Below are positions 34,634-47,874 of a DNA stretch of 64,000 bases, in pieces (positions within the stretch are counted from its first letter, which is position 1; each line of letters starts with the position of its first letter). The notes below the pieces were generated by a model. That model was given only the letters and a program-made list of their open reading frames with translations, had not been told where the DNA came from and did no database searches. The position numbers and the translations under genes are program-made. The stretch comes from Rhodocollybia butyracea (taxonomy: Eukaryota; Basidiomycota; Agaricomycetes; Agaricales; Omphalotaceae): assembly GCA_015501585.1 (NCBI GenBank), contig JADNRY010000260.1:23272-87271 (forward strand), written 5' to 3'.

Positions 34634-36905
34634 TCTGGACCCTTCACGTACCATTACTATTAGACATCTGGACTTTTTTTTCTGTTTTTTAACATGCTGA
34701 TATCTCTACCCATTTTCTTCCCAAACTGGACTTTCGCGTATGCAGTTCGCTTCTTAGACAAGACGTGTTGTTTGTATGTACGAATAGCGGGTATTGCAGC
34801 GAGCGCCATTTTATTCCCGAACTATAGAATTGTTCTACAACGACTAGAGTATAAAAGGAAAGCGAGATTTATTATGCGGTCCATGAGGAACGATAGTGAA
34901 ATTGGCACAAGTGGCATAGTCGCATGGAACGAACCATGCCATTATCAGAAAGATGCTCAATGCGACACCGGGTTTTAGCAGAGAGGCGGGCATTCGGCAC
35001 AAATTTCTGCCAATCCTTGATTGTGGACTGATTTTGCCGACACCCCAATTCTCATGTGAGTTCCTTCCTCTGTACACATAAAACCACGCCTCCATTTCAT
35101 ATACTAAAAGGGGTGATTCCTTAGAACGCTTTTACGCTAACGGCATACAATGTATCAATACTGCTCGCCGGTTCATACAGCTTTCATACAGCTGCTGGTA
35201 CTGGTGGTGCAGTTCCACGCCACGCTGCAAGATCAAGATCAAGGACAGACAGGGACAAACCTGGACAGCCAACTAAAGACAGACGCACCAAAGCTGAAAG
35301 GGGCGTGAGGGAACCTGACTGGACCTGAGGGGAGCTGAGGGGACGAGACTGGACGAGAGGGGACGAGTCAAAACTGAAACATGATTTTCCTGACGAGGAC
35401 CCCTGATTCCAGCGTATTAAGTCCATCCCACCCTGTTCACAGCTATTCACGGTCGAAGGAGCGATCTTGCATCATCAATCCTCATCTTTGCAGCAGGGAT
35501 CGATTGGGGTCTAAGTACTGGGGCGTTTCAGAAGATTTCCGACCGCAAACCTCCGCAAACCAAGCTGTGATTACTTGCAACGTAAAACAACAACTTGTTT
35601 CGTCAAATGTCACCCTAGTTCCCCTCTCAAAAAGATGTTAGATTTTGTTTCCCTGTGAAAGTAAAACTAGTTTCATGCTGTTACACCGGACTGAATGAGA
35701 CGGCTGATACATATGTAAAGCCCCCACAATACGCGAAAACGGTGGTTGATAGATTTGATCCCAAATACCTGGAACCTGGAGCTACTTATTACTAGTAACT
35801 TCTATGGGCCATTCTCGTGAACAGTTCGTCGAAGCGCGTGGACCCACCACGCACGTTCGCGAGCTTGGACAAGGATGTGTGCTTGATGGCGAGCGAGCTA
35901 TGGCAGAAATGCCCAGCTACTACAAAATTCCGGTGATAAGATTGCATGAGGGTGCATGTACCAAGATCGGCTTTGGCGACATTTTACCGCAGACCCAAGT
36001 TAACTCTGTAAAGATGGCGGACTTGGGTAAGTAGTGAAAATTACAATGAGCCTCTAATATGAACAATTCTCTACAACCCTGCTACAGTAGGCTATAGTCG
36101 CAGAAAGTATAAGCTTTTAGCCTTTCGATAAAAAAAGATCATTTGTTGGGGTCGGAGTAGGTCAGAGTCTAGAGCCTTTGAAATGATAGAGGTCATTTGC
36201 ACTCCCACAGGTTGTCTTTGCTCCGATAAATTCGTGACCCCATAAAAATCGGCGGTGCTTGTTCTTGCTTGTTGCTGAGATGAGAAGGTGGAATAGAGAA
36301 AGTCTAGCCTAGTCTGGCGGACCAGCGCAAACCTCTGAAGGTTTTCTGGCGGACCAGCACAAACCCCTGAAGATTTGAGAAACTTATTATTGAGTACAGG
36401 AAGCCAACAGTGCATAAATCGCATGGTGAGATCTACTTGGACCCCGATAAAGTCCGAGAGGATCTTCGTCCTAACTGAATCATACCGGCCAGGCAGGCTG
36501 GAGTTTCAGTGGCGCAACGAGCAAAGCTTCCATGGTCGACCGCCTTCAGTTCGTCGCCGGGATACATCGTAGCTGCGCGCGTTTCTTTATGTCCAGGCTC
36601 AGCCTAACGCGCCGTGTGTGACGGAGATCATCTGCTGGCGATCGAGAGCACTTGTGACGGCGTAGGTTCTTCAGCTTACAGTGTGGTGGTGCTAGAAGGT
36701 AACGCTGTGGTAAAAGACGACCAAAAGACGACACTACAGCAGCGGTGGAAGACAACGCCACAGCAACGTCAAAAGATTAGACATGGCCATGGAAAAGCTG
36801 GATAGTTGAAGACTTCTTAGAAAGAGACAAAGCGCGACACAAAGTCGGTTAACCTCGGTCCGGAAGGTTGTTTAGCGCTAAAAGCGCTCAATCTCATCTC
36901 GAACG
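34634..36905. other. 2.3-kb intergenic region with low-complexity and tandem repeats
   Basis: No gene is supported; the frames at 34694-34978, 35381-35641 and 35804-36034 have no recognisable domain. 35300-35370 is a degenerate GGGGACGAG / GGGGAGCTGA-type repeat. 36313-36376 is a tandem repeat of 32 bp (TCTGGCGGACCAGC...CCTGAAG twice). The last 100 bp lead into the cullin start. Confidence 0.5.
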
Positions 36906-39747
36906 ATGAACGTATTCTCATTGCTAGAGCTTCCGGTAACATCGACCGGCTTTAGCGCTATCTCTAAGCTCGATTATGGAGACAGAATCGGAAAGCAGCT
37001 GCACAAAGTAGCCAGAACAGATACAGATATAGATTCAGCCTCTGCTTCTAGATCTGGGACTGTTCTACAGTCTGGAATTACGAGGATTCGAATCAGCGGC
37101 GGGCAAATTCGTACTAATGTACTTGAAGACTCGTTCCATTCCATTCGACATAACATTTCAGTCATCCTGACTCCCTTCGAAAGGCCTGAAATGAGCGAAT
37201 CATACGAGGCTGTCTCTCTGCGGGCCCAATATATTGTCTGTGTTGAGAGAAAGGGTGAAATGCTTTACAACAACTTGCGGAAGGAGCTGGATGCCTGCAT
37301 GGAGAGGAAGATACTCCCAGGACTCTTGAAACAAGATGTGAAATGGATCGAGTATATGAGCAAACTGTTTGACTGGTTCCATGATGCAGTTGCCCTACTT
37401 CAGTCACTCCTTTCCTTTCTCGATACAGTTGGCACACAGAGTATAAAGTACGCTGTTCTTACCTACATGTTAATTATCTTCTGATGCTTGCTTAGATCCC
37501 TTGCCTATAGTGTCTTCAACGACAGGATTTTGGGTCGTATCGCGGTTGCACAAAAGTTGCGGGATAGCCTCACCACTTGGACCTCTGCTGATCGGCAGAA
37601 CTCAGAGGACGAACGGGCATCCCGCGCTTCCGTTGGTCGTCTTCTCCGTCATCTCATCACTCATGATGTTTTCTATGGTTCCGATGGGTATGAGAAGTTC
37701 TTGATCACCGCCACCGAAGAATACTACTCTGTATTGGCCACTATCCTGACGGATGATATGCATGAACACCCGGCGGAATTCTTTGATACTGCGTACGATC
37801 TAGTTGAGGCAGAAGTCGAGAGGGCGGAGCAGGTCTTTCCAATTGACAGCCGACAGGCGATCAGGGAAGTCACTGAACGATCTCTATTTCTTCTGCCCCA
37901 TAACCTCGAACAAGAGCATTGGGTCAAGAAAGTAAGATGGCTAACTACGGCCGAGGCGGTCAAGGGTTATGTCGACAATGGTCGTATCGAGGTATTAGGT
38001 AGAATGTACCGCGTTTTCAACAGATTAAGTGAGGCTAGCTCTAGCCAATTACCCATGATGATTCTGCGTCTCGCTTGGCGAACGTATATACTGGTGCGCT
38101 TCTAATACTGATGTGTTTATTTCATTCTCACTGTGTTTCAGAACTCCGTCTCTGCCATTGTTAAAAACTCAGTGTCAGACTCGGATTTGGACGAGAAGAT
38201 GGTACCAGATCTACTCGAGTTTAAAACAAAAGCCGAAGAGATTATCGGAACTGCCTTCGTGAAAAAAGAAGGTAAGCGAGACACCGAGTTTACCCAAGCT
38301 CTATCCGAGGGGTTCGCCTCCGGGTTCAAGGCTCGGCGTTCCAAGCCGGCAGAGATGCTAGCCAAATATTTGGATGGAATGATGAGGAAAGGACAAGCAA
38401 AATTCTCCGAGTCCCTCTCCAAGTCCAAGTCCAAATCCAAATCGCCCTCTGCTGCCAATGCGATCAATAGTCAAAACGCCCAGGATGCGTTATTCCAATC
38501 CCGTCTTGTTCAGGTTCTCAGCCTATACAGATTTTCGGAAGACAAGGATGTCTTCCGCACGTTCTACCATCGGCAGCTCGCCAAAAGGCTCTTGCTGGGA
38601 CGGAGCGCGAGTAGCGACGCGGAGGCAGGAATGTTGAGAATGATGAAAGAGCAATATGACTCGGAATTTGATATGGGGGAGATCATGTTCAAGGATTTAT
38701 CGCTTTCAGCAGAGATGATGGGTGACTTTAGGAATAGCGAAATCATGAGAAGGCATCACGAGTATAACGATAACCTGGAGGTTCGGATTTTGCAGAGGAG
38801 TGCTTGGCCGTTTGCTTTGGCCAAGAACCAGATTTTGATTACAGACGAGGTGGGTCGATACCGGTTCTTGATCTGCCTGCTTTAACTGGATGAGCTATTT
38901 TAGATGCAAAACCAGCTATCTACGTTCTCCGAGTACTATAAACAGAAACACAAGAACCGAAAGTTAGACTGGGATCATGCGTTAGGGACGATGTCGATAA
39001 AGACTAGGTTCCAACCCGAAAACCAGAACGCCGTGGAGAAAGAGCTTTCAGTAAGCCTGTACCAGGGGATCACACTGTTGATGTTCCAGGAGAAGGACAA
39101 GATTTCGTTTGCTGAAATCCGCGAGGCACAACCTACGTTCGGTATGTTCCCATGTTTTCTTGTACTTTTAGTCTAATTCCGCGGTAGACGACGATGAGCT
39201 TCGGCGAACACTCCAGTCTTTAGCTTGCGGAAAGAAGAAGATATTGCTCAAGAGTCCTCCTGGGCGTGATGTTCACGATGAAGACGAATTCCGATTCAAT
39301 GACGACTTTGTATCGACTGAGGAAGGGAAAAAGGCAGGATATAGGATCCACGTCAACAGTATCCAGGCAAAGGTCTCCGTAAGTGCCGCTGCTTTACTCC
39401 AAGTACACGCGAACACTCAGTGAATTCTTGCTCCGACCGCAGGTTAAGGAGTCTGTAACGACAAACAAAAGCATCCAGGACGACCGAAAGCACCTCCTTG
39501 ATGCTGCTATAGTACGGATTATGAAGGCACAGAAGCAGATGAAGTACAGTGATCTACAAATCCAGACTATTGAGGTTGTGAAGAAGCATTTTGCGCCTCA
39601 GGTAAGTCCATTTATGCAAAGGGCCTTGTGTACAGTTGTCATATTTTACAGGTCGAGGAAATTAAACAACGCGTTGAATCACTAGTCGAGGGTGAGTATC
39701 TTGAAAGGGTCATTGGGGAGAAAGCAGTGTTTAGATATCTTGCTTAA
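36906..39747 (+). CDS. Cullin, probably Cul4-type (possibly Cul3)
   Basis: The ATG at 36906 begins a 542-nt exon ending at the GT at 37448. About nine exons follow to TAA at 39747, roughly 800 residues. The N-terminal repeats are helical (YEKFLITATEEYYS, LEQEHWVKK). The cullin homology region reads DVFRTFYHRQLAKRLLLGRS, then DAEAGMLRMMKEQYDSEFDM and MFKDLSLSAEMM. The C-terminal winged-helix/neddylation segment shows DAAIVRIMKAQKQM (neddylation Lys in IVRIMK) and ends FRYLA. Cullins scaffold RING E3 ubiquitin ligases in nucleus and cytosol. Subtype is a judgement from the LLGRS-SSDAE block; the N-terminal part, which would settle Cul3 against Cul4, is not diagnostic by eye. No lesions seen. 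Confidence 0.88.
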
Positions 39748-39874
39748 GTAAATTTCGATGGGAGGAATGTTATACGGATATGTCAATATCGAGCAAGTAT
39801 GCACTATGTACGTTTTGTCGTGTGAACGGCAGTCAAGGCAAAATGGTATCCACTCTAATCTAAGGCGACAGGAT

Positions 39875-41117
39875 TACCACACCAGCTCACTCTTTCTACA
39901 CTCCCAGTGATTGCGACCAAATCTCTGCCACATATAATCGTTGCCTTTTCCACAGTAGAAACAAATCTGGCGCAACTTTAACATAGACCGTCCCAAAGTT
40001 TCAATCGCTTTCAGGATATCCGGGTCGTCCATCGAGTAGTCCATTGGATCGAAAATTTTCTTCGACTTTGTCCCGAATCGTCTGAGATGTAGAATCACAA
40101 GATTGGAAGGGAGCGAAACAAGGGGATATCGTTAAAAAATAGCATAGCCTAGATACTGCAAATAAGGAAACCGTATTAACGAACTTTTGTGATGTCCCAA
40201 TAAACTTTGTTCACATACCTCAAAAGACTTTATAGGATCAAGAATCTCCAAACTATATGCCCGAAACGTACTGTTGCCGGCGCGCTCTAAAAGATCCTCG
40301 TCGTCGGTCGCTTTGACTCCAAGTTTCAGCTCTTCCAAGTCGGGTGCTAATTCAGATAATAAGTTGAGTATCTGGATGGCCTGTTTCAAAGGGAACGGCC
40401 AGAAGGTCTGGAAGATGCGAAGCCTGGATGATGGGTTGACGAGGAGTGATTTCAGCAGTCCCTCTTCGGAAGTGGGATAATCTCAGCTTTTGTATCGGTC
40501 TCCCGGGGACAAAAGCCGATGTAATTTCGGGCCGTGCAATCAACGAGGTTATTGGGAACTACATCTGGAGGAATGGGAACCTGGTAAATCGAAATCGGTA
40601 TTGGGGTTCCACATTCTAGCTTCGATATGTTGGGGAATAGGCGAAGGAAATAAAAAATAGGTATACAACTGCGGAACTCTTCTTTGGATTTATCATCGGA
40701 CTTTCCCCAAATCGGAGATGGTTTGAATGTAAGAACTTTTTATCGTATCCATGAAATGTGAAACTCTGTATGAGACGAGTAATTTTGAAGCGCGACGAAA
40801 GATTCGTTACACGTGTGCCAGCTTTTTCCAAATTTCGAGTCGCAGATTCTATTCCCCGTGGCTTCCAAGCCTTATTAAAACTGTAAAGAATGGGGCGTTG
40901 GGACTGGAAGAGAAGAAGTGGGAGATGCCACAAAATGATTTGCATACGCGATGAGTTCATCTAAGGAGACAAAACCAAAACAAATGCGCCAAATCTCGAC
41001 TGTAAGGCCCGCCAGCCCGAATTTCTCAACACGTTCGAGTCCGTGACGGCGAGAGTAAACGCAAAGTAAATGTCCTTTACAGAGAGAAAGTAAAGCTGTA
41101 GACCATGACAGAAGCAT
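39875..41117 (-). CDS. F-box-type protein, fungal, poorly resolved
   Basis: Several minus-strand frames separated by short introns look like one gene. A segment near the 5' end (GLAGLTVEIWRICFGFVSLDELI) resembles the F-box pattern L-P-x-E-I-W-x-x-I-F-x-x-V. Later parts read KQAIQILNLLSELAPDLEELKLGV and FRAYSLEILDPIKSFEVC, LRR-like, and the last frame (39875-40098) ends CRKSELVW. Such F-box/LRR genes are abundant in Agaricomycetes and recruit substrates to SCF ubiquitin ligases. The splice pattern is not settled, and the start near 41117 and the missing joins may mean the gene is decayed. It sits between a cullin and a hAT element. Confidence 0.4.
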
Positions 41118-41206
41118 AAATCAAGTATGTGTATTAGGCGAATTTTGTAGACCCACTGGTTTGTACTTATTGTCGGCGTAGTACGTCGAAGCTAAATTAA
41201 AAGAAA

Positions 41207-41214
41207 AAAAGACT
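41207..41214. repeat. Target-site duplication of hAT element, left (AAAAAGAC)
   Basis: AAAAAGAC directly precedes the left terminus TAGGG. An identical octamer follows the right terminus at 43285-43292. Eight bases is the duplication length of hAT transposons. Confidence 0.9.
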
Positions 41215-43284
41215 AGGGTTGAGGGAAAAACCTAGGTTTGACCCGCGGTCACGTGCTTTTGAGGTTCGCAACATGTTGCGAACCTGTTCCGAACCTCCCC
41301 CTACCTAGAGCCAAGTTTGGTAGGGGTAGCGAACCGTCACGTGTATCTTCAGCTATTGAAAAATTACTTATAGTATTACACTGTACGATCGTCGGTCATT
41401 GGAAAATCAGTTCAGCCTAAATACTTATTATACAACAATGGCGCGGCGCCCGCTCGCCCAGTGCTCAGCGCTCAGCTTGCATGAAAGTTACCTCCCACTA
41501 TGGATTCTCCAGAAGTGGAAGAGATTCAGGTAGATACTCGCGTGCCACTTTCTCAGCGCGCTCCTATTCCCGAAAATATCAGAAAACACCTACCTCCGAA
41601 AACTCTTTCAATATCCAATCTCTTATCTTTTCCTCTCCGGGTTTCGACTTCTACTCTTACCTCATCTCTTGCTGGTAGCAAGTCAGGTCGATTCTCACAA
41701 CTTCCAAGTAAATTTTCGACCGATATTCATCATGCACAAGCTATTCTTCCAACATTACACATGCCCCGCCATCACGAAAGACCAGCAACTTTGAGTTTCA
41801 ACTCTCTCAGATGATTGCCCTTGGACGTCCTATTGCTAAGGCCCTTCACTGTCTAGAATCAAACACCGCCAATGCATGCGATGTCTACATGCTTGTACAT
41901 GCGGTAATGTTTGAATTGGAGGAAATTCTCTTCGATGAATCAAATGAGTTCAAATCGGAGACTTGTGAAGAAGTCATTGGGATTATGAATGCTCGTTATC
42001 GTCAACTCTTTGACCCAACTGCGCCTCGAAGTCTTGCAAGTTCCAAGGCATACCTTGCTTCCGCGTATCTGAATCCAAGTATTTTATCAAGCTTATCATA
42101 CTAGGCCAACAGCTAACAATATTTCAGATAATATTGCACCTACGGCCGATATCTTCAAGGAAGAAAACATCGAAAATCTACCCACAACAATGCGCGGCAT
42201 CCGCTATCCATCAATATTCAAAGAAGTCGCTACGTATCTCTTTGAGGTTGCCGTGAACGAGATCAATGCGGGACATCTCGAACAGTTTGCAAAGTACAAG
42301 GACCGGGCTTCAAAGTTTAAAAAAGATTTTATGGACGAACTTACAGCTTATGCACGACGCGAATATCCGTACAAGAATCCTTGCAATGAGTCCAAGCCTC
42401 AAGCTGTTCTACGGTGGTGGACAAATGTTGAAGGATCCGAGTTGGCAACCATACTTCCTGTAAGCATAAGATTGTTCACTGTCTTTTCCGAATCTTATAT
42501 TACTGTACAGCGCCTTTCCATCAAATTACGTGTAAACTCCATGGCGGAAGAGTGCTTGGTCTCGCTATTCACTTGGTACACTCCGCCGGAGCGAAACCTC
42601 CTCAAAGTGGAAACTTTAACAGCTCTAGCACAGATAGCACAGTACTATCGAACCGAAAAGGTATCAAATTTCATTATTGATTTAACTTATTCTAATTCAG
42701 TGAATTTACAGACAGCTCACGCGAAGAAAAGATCGACGATTCACTATCAACATGTGAAAAACACTTTCGTTGGCTCTACCACAGATCCCGAAACCCACCG
42801 AGTGCTTCATGATGAGGAAGGGGGTGAATGGCTGGATGCAGAAGAAGACGAAGATAAGATTCAGATTACTCTATCTTTGACCTTCCAGGGAGCTTTTGTG
42901 AACAAGGGGTCAGTGTTAGTGAAGAAGTTCCTTGCCGAAGACATGGAGCATGGTAAACCTGGAGGTTCTACTACTGGTTCAGGATCATTGGTACAGGAGG
43001 ACGATACAGATGAGCCAAGTAATGATTTTACACTAAGCTTCGACTAGAGAAGATCTATTTCTATCATTTAATGCTAGTAACATTTGTTAGAGTACAATAC
43101 ATGTACAGTAACATCCATTAGAACATGATGCGCGCGCACAGCGCGCGCCCGGAAAAATATAGAGTAGGATGTCATCACGTGACAGGTTTGGAACAGTTCG
43201 CAACCTGTTCGCAACTACCCCTCTGCTAGGCTCCAGGTTTGACCCAGGTTGCGAACCCCTGAGGTAGTTATTCCCTCAACCCTA
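41215..43284. mobile_element. hAT DNA transposon, 2070 bp, complete ends
   Basis: The left end TAGGGTTGAGGGAAAAAC and the right end (reverse complement TAGGGTTGAGGGAATAAC) form terminal inverted repeats with one mismatch over 18 bp. An exact 8-bp duplication flanks them. Subterminal GTTCGCAAC/GTTGCGAAC motifs recur at both ends, several per side, as hAT transposase-binding sites usually do. The interior codes a protein with a hAT C-terminal region, so family and structure agree. Perfect duplication suggests a recent insertion between the F-box-like gene and Tudor-SN. Confidence 0.95.
41500..43047 (+). CDS. hAT transposase-like protein, C-terminal region only
   Basis: ATG at 41500 inside the hAT element. 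Exons run over small introns to the stop at 43047. The C-terminal part has the hAT dimerisation signature: AVLRWWTNVEGSELATI, then RLSIKLRVNSMAEECLVSL (the SMADE-type block), and FTWYTPPERNLLKVETL. The middle reads IALGRPIAKALHCLES and AYLASAYLNP. An acidic, Ser-rich tail follows. The first exon (MDSPEVEEIQ..., Pro-rich) does not look like a BED zinc finger, and the frame near 41800 must shift to join the middle domain. The protein is about 400 codons, short for a hAT transposase, so the element probably lacks the DNA-binding and part of the catalytic region. It may depend on another copy. Confidence 0.75.
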
Positions 43285-43292
43285 AAAAAGAC
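43285..43292. repeat. Target-site duplication of hAT element, right (AAAAAGAC)
   Basis: Exact copy of the octamer at 41207-41214, directly outside the right terminus CAACCCTA. Confidence 0.9.
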
Positions 43293-43329
43293 CCAAGTAG
43301 TAAGTATTTGAACGCGCGGTCACGTCTGT

Positions 43330-43621
43330 ATCACGTGTACAGTTTGCAGACCGATGAGTTACCGATGAGCACATTGGACACTACATATGTAATGGGCATA
43401 TACTTCGAGAACGAAATAAACCGTAATTCCACATACTTACCATGCGAGGGATAGTACGAGCCAAAATTACTGCATCGGGATACCTTCAAGACGGCCCGGT
43501 AATAGTCGGTACACGTGGCCGCACAACCGGTCCGGTGATATAGCGACGTAGCTCCTTGCTGGCTTTTGAATTTCTTGAAACTTTGAAGTCTCAAACTTGA
43601 ACTTGATTTGGTCCAATCCAT
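43330..43621 (-). CDS. Small hypothetical protein divergent from Tudor-SN
   Basis: ATG at 43621 lies 12 bp from the ATG of the opposite Tudor-SN gene. Exon 1 (43621-43441) ends at a GTAAGT site. Joining to the next TAG-preceded exon (about 43381) gives roughly 76 residues, ending at 43330. The protein is basic with several Cys (TGCAATC, SRC, SSVC). No family recognised. The hAT insertion lies 37 bp beyond its end. Confidence 0.3.
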
Positions 43622-43633
43622 TGTCCACTTAAA

Positions 43634-46600
43634 ATGTCGATGAAAGCTGTGTGTATCCTATATATCTATATCTATCCGCTAACGCTAAATTTTTAAACTA
43701 GATTGTAAAAAGTAATCCTTTAGCCCCTCACTATCCACGCCTTCTCCTAACCATGGATTTCTTCTAGGCGTCATCTCTGGTGACTCGCTTGTCCTTCGTG
43801 GGCGTCCCGGACCCCAAGGTCAACCTCCCAAAGAAAGGTAGACTTCAATTCTACACATTCAAAATGATATCAACTCGTGTGACTAGAGTTCTTCATCTCG
43901 CCGATGTCAGTGCCCCAAGAATGGGCTCTGCTAACAGAGAAGATGAGGTGTGTTGTAATATTCATAGTCTTGATCTTCGTTCAATTGATGATCGTTTTCT
44001 TACATTTAGCCATGGGCATACGAATCAAGAGAATTTTTGCGTGCACTAGCCGTCGGAAAAGAAATATCTTTTGTATCTGCACACTCATTACCTCCGAATG
44101 AGGATGTACCTCGAGACCTTGGATCTGCAGACATAGGCGGGCTGGACCTTACATCAGAGATTCTGAAGAATGGATGGGGAAAAACTAAAGAATCAAAGCG
44201 AGAGCCAACCGACGAAGACCTCCGTAGGCGCGACTTGGAAAATGAAGCAAGATCAGCTGGTCTTGGAGTATGGAATCCTCATGGTCCCCAGGTGAATGAT
44301 CTACATACGTGTCAATTAATCCTTAACTAACCCGAGTCCTCATTTTCGGAGGCCCGTGCAGTCCACCATTCTATGCCTACGGATTCTCAAGCGTTTCTTT
44401 CAGAATATAAGGGAAAATCACTTGATGGTGAGTTTTTGCCAGTCTTTCCACCTACTATTAGTTACCAATCTCGCCAGCTATTGTTGAACAAGTAAGAGAC
44501 GGAACGACGCTCAGAGTCCGTCTTCTTTTGCCTGAAGGTGACCATCAAGTAGTAAATATTGCGCTTGCGGGTGTACGAGCTGCACGCGCTTCAACAAAGC
44601 AAGGAGAGCCCTCAGAACCATGGGGAGAAGAAGTGGGTCTTAGCTACTGTTCGATGGATATTTATTGATATCTACAGGCCAAATTCTTTACTGAATCTCG
44701 TCTTCTTCAACGTCCCGTCCGAGTTCAACTACTGTCCTTACCAACATCTACCGCAACTCCATTCCAAGCCACGGGTAATGGCAATGTTCCGGCGACAGCC
44801 AGTCTTTTTATTGGAACTGGTAGGAGATTTTAAGGGTATCCTGGGATTCAACCTCATGAAACATCTAGTTCTCCACCCTGCGGGCAATGTTGCGGAGTTT
44901 TTGGTTGCAGCTGGCCTCGCACGAGTCGTAGACTGGCATGCTGGTATGCTAGCTTCGAACGGAGGCATGGAACGCCTGCGATCAGCAGAAAAAAACGCAA
45001 AGGAGAAGCGACTTTGCCTATACGCTGGTTCCGCCCAGCCCACTACTTCGAAAACCACTACGACAGCAAATGGACAAAATCGCTCCTTTGAAGCTACTGT
45101 TATTCGTGTCTGGAGTGGTGATCAAATATCTGTTTTGGAGAAAGGTTCCAGTAAGGAACGCCGTCTCCAACTGAGCTCAACCAGAGGTCCAAAGTAAGTC
45201 TCGTTTTCGCTTCTTATTGCGGCATAGTGAACCACCGACTAGATTGTCTGATCCCAAGCAAGCGTTTTATGCTCAGGAAGCCCGCGAATTCCTCCGCAAA
45301 AAGCTAATTGGCAAACTCGTCAAATGCAACATCGACTTTATACGTCCAAAGGAGGGTGAGTTCGATGAAAGAGAGTGCGCTACCGTTCGATTCGGCAACC
45401 AAAATGCGTTTGTTTTTTGTTTGTTTCTTCTGAGGACTTTGCCCCTCATCTGTCTTTTAGAAACGTCGCTGTGCAGGTTGTCGAAAAAGGTAAGACTAGA
45501 TGTTTCAGTTTGGTAGGAAGCTGACCAGAAAGGCAGGTCTCGCGAGTGTTGTCCGTCATCGACGTGATGATGAGGACCGTTCTCCTGACTACGACAGTCT
45601 TATGGCCGCAGAGACAACGTGAGTACTAAAAGAACCTTGGTAAGAACTAATAATCATTATTGAGCTCACAGTGCCGCATCAGAGTCTCGGGGAATCCATT
45701 CAGGGAAAGATATGGCGCAACCCAAACAGCCCCTCAATATTTCAGAAGTATGTCAGATCCCATTTCTGGCTTCTTCCCCTGCTCACTATTTACAAATAGT
45801 CAAGCACTCGTGCCACCCCGTTCATCAACGGATTTAAGCGTTTGGGTCGTATTCCCGCTGTCGTGGAATATGTCGCTGCAGGTTCACGATTCAAGTGAGT
45901 TGATATTGATTGTTGTTTCCATAAACGAGTTGACTATCTTATTCCTATCAGGCTCCTGCTACCAAAAGATAGCCAAACGCTCACTCTTGTTCTCGGTGGT
46001 AAGCTTGTCGATGGTCTGAAGTCTTCAGTTCTGACCAGGAAGATTCATAGGCATTCGAGCACCCCGAACAGCCCGAAACGCGTCCGAGAAAGGCGAACCT
46101 TTTGGCACGGAAGCTTTCGAGTTTGCTACAAGGCGGTATATGCAACGGGATGTTGAATTCGAGGTTGACACTGTCGACAAGTCTGGTGGATTTATCGGAT
46201 CTCTCTACCTCAACAAGTCCGAAAACGCAGCCATTGTTCTGGTGAAAGAGGGGTTGGCCACTGTCCATTCTTATTCTGCAGACGGTTTATCGTGGTCAAA
46301 GCAGCTCTATGACGCCGAGGTACGCTTTCCACTCTAGGTCATTACCTTTCTTACATCTGCGTGTAGACTGAGGCCAAAGCCGCCAAGCGAAACGTACGTG
46401 GTATACCTGCAACCTAGGCAGTGGTACTCATGCTTTCTTTAAATAGTTATGGCAAGACTACGATGAAGAAGCAGAAAAGGCCGCGGAGACTGAACCCGAA
46501 CCAGAATCCGGTCCCATGAAGTCGAAATATCTCGACATCATTATCAGTGACGTCAAGACCGCCAACTTTGGCTTCTCTGTTCAAATTCTGAACACAGAAG

Positions 46601-47342
46601 GTATGTTCGCTATCCTCGCTATTCAAAACTGGGAATTCTCAATGCCTTAACAAACCTAGGCATTGCATCGCTAGAAAACCTCATGCGAGAATTCTCTTTA
46701 CATCACAAAGGCGCAGTAACTGTACCTTCAGGCTTCACACCGAAAGGCGGAGAATTGGTGTCAGCCAAATTTTCCGATGGGGCATGGTACCGTGCTAAAA
46801 TTCGACGAGCTTCACCTATCAAAAAAGAGGCCGAAGTTACCTTCATTGACTACGGCAACCAGGATACTGTCGCCTTCAAAGATATTAGACCACTCGCCCC
46901 TCAGTTCCGCTCCCTTCCTGGTCAAGTAAGTTAATGATCGACTTAAGCTTGTATTGCATTTTTCATAGACTTTATCTAGGCACACGACGCACGGCTGTCG
47001 TATATCAAGCTCGTCGGGCCTGAAAGCGAGTATGGTCCAGATGCTATTGACCGTTTCCGCCAACTTTGCGAAGGCCGTAAATTGGTAGCAAATATCGATG
47101 CTCGAGAAGGCCCTCTTCTCCACCTTCGCCTGATTGATCCTCAGGACCCATCATCCGCCAGTGACCCCTACGAATGTATTAACGCCGAGCTGCTTCGTGA
47201 AGGTCTGGCCACCATTGACCGGAAATGCAGTTATCTATCTGCTAATCCACAGCTACTTAAGAAGCTCAAAGACAGTGTTCTGGAGGCTAAAAAAGCTCGA
47301 GCAGGGCAGTTCGAGCTTGGAGATGTAGAAGAGGATGATTGA
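43634..47342 (+). CDS. SND1: Tudor staphylococcal-nuclease protein (Tudor-SN)
   Basis: The ATG at 43634 gives MSMKA, spliced to IVKS and then to [17 protein letters not shown], the SN1 start of the family. Four staphylococcal-nuclease-like domains follow over many short exons (for example [38 protein letters not shown]; then [12 protein letters not shown]; later [10 protein letters not shown]). The Tudor domain reads [19 protein letters not shown], then [13 protein letters not shown]. The last part (LRLIDP..., [13 protein letters not shown]) ends at 47342 with an acidic tail. The protein is an RNA-binding nuclease-fold scaffold in RNA silencing, splicing and stress granules. Length and domain order are normal; I see no lesion. 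Confidence 0.93.
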
Positions 47343-47874
47343 TCTAGCCATTAAGCCATCTAATCAGGATATAAGAAGCTTGTTTGTATCACTAACCACA
47401 GTTGCCGGTCTAGTCCATTGATCAGTACACACTATCTACATTGGATATAATTTTCTGAACAAGTTCAACTATGTGATACCATCAGGTTTGATGCTAATTT
47501 GAACACCAAGGATAATGTCGACTGGAGCTAAAGGGAGAATGAGGTTCTTGTATCTGACGTACCTACGCTGATTCCTGAAGGTATCGCTATTTGTTTCCAA
47601 ACCTTGTTCGAACGACTACTAGTATTCAAGACTGCTCTCGATCAAGCTAGGACACAAGGGTCCATTCTCCCGTACCTTCGTCGCAGATGATCAGAAAGAT
47701 ATGATCAAAATTGGATCAACACGACGGTTGCCCGCTGGCCTAGTTTGTCTACATCCGCAGACACTGTGAATTCAGAGACGATAATCACTTGGCATAGCAG
47801 TGCACTATAATAGTGCTGGTAAGCATACAGCCCGCTCAAATAACCCTTTGTTACCCCCTCCAGGCCAGGGAGCC
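47343..47874. other. Intergenic spacer, nothing recognised
   Basis: A-T-rich downstream region of Tudor-SN and promoter region of the next gene. No ORF or repeat supported. Confidence 0.4.

Noticed and set aside
34694..36034. Three short frames between kinase and cullin
   Set aside because: No domain, no splice pattern and no conserved composition; the region contains low-complexity repeats.
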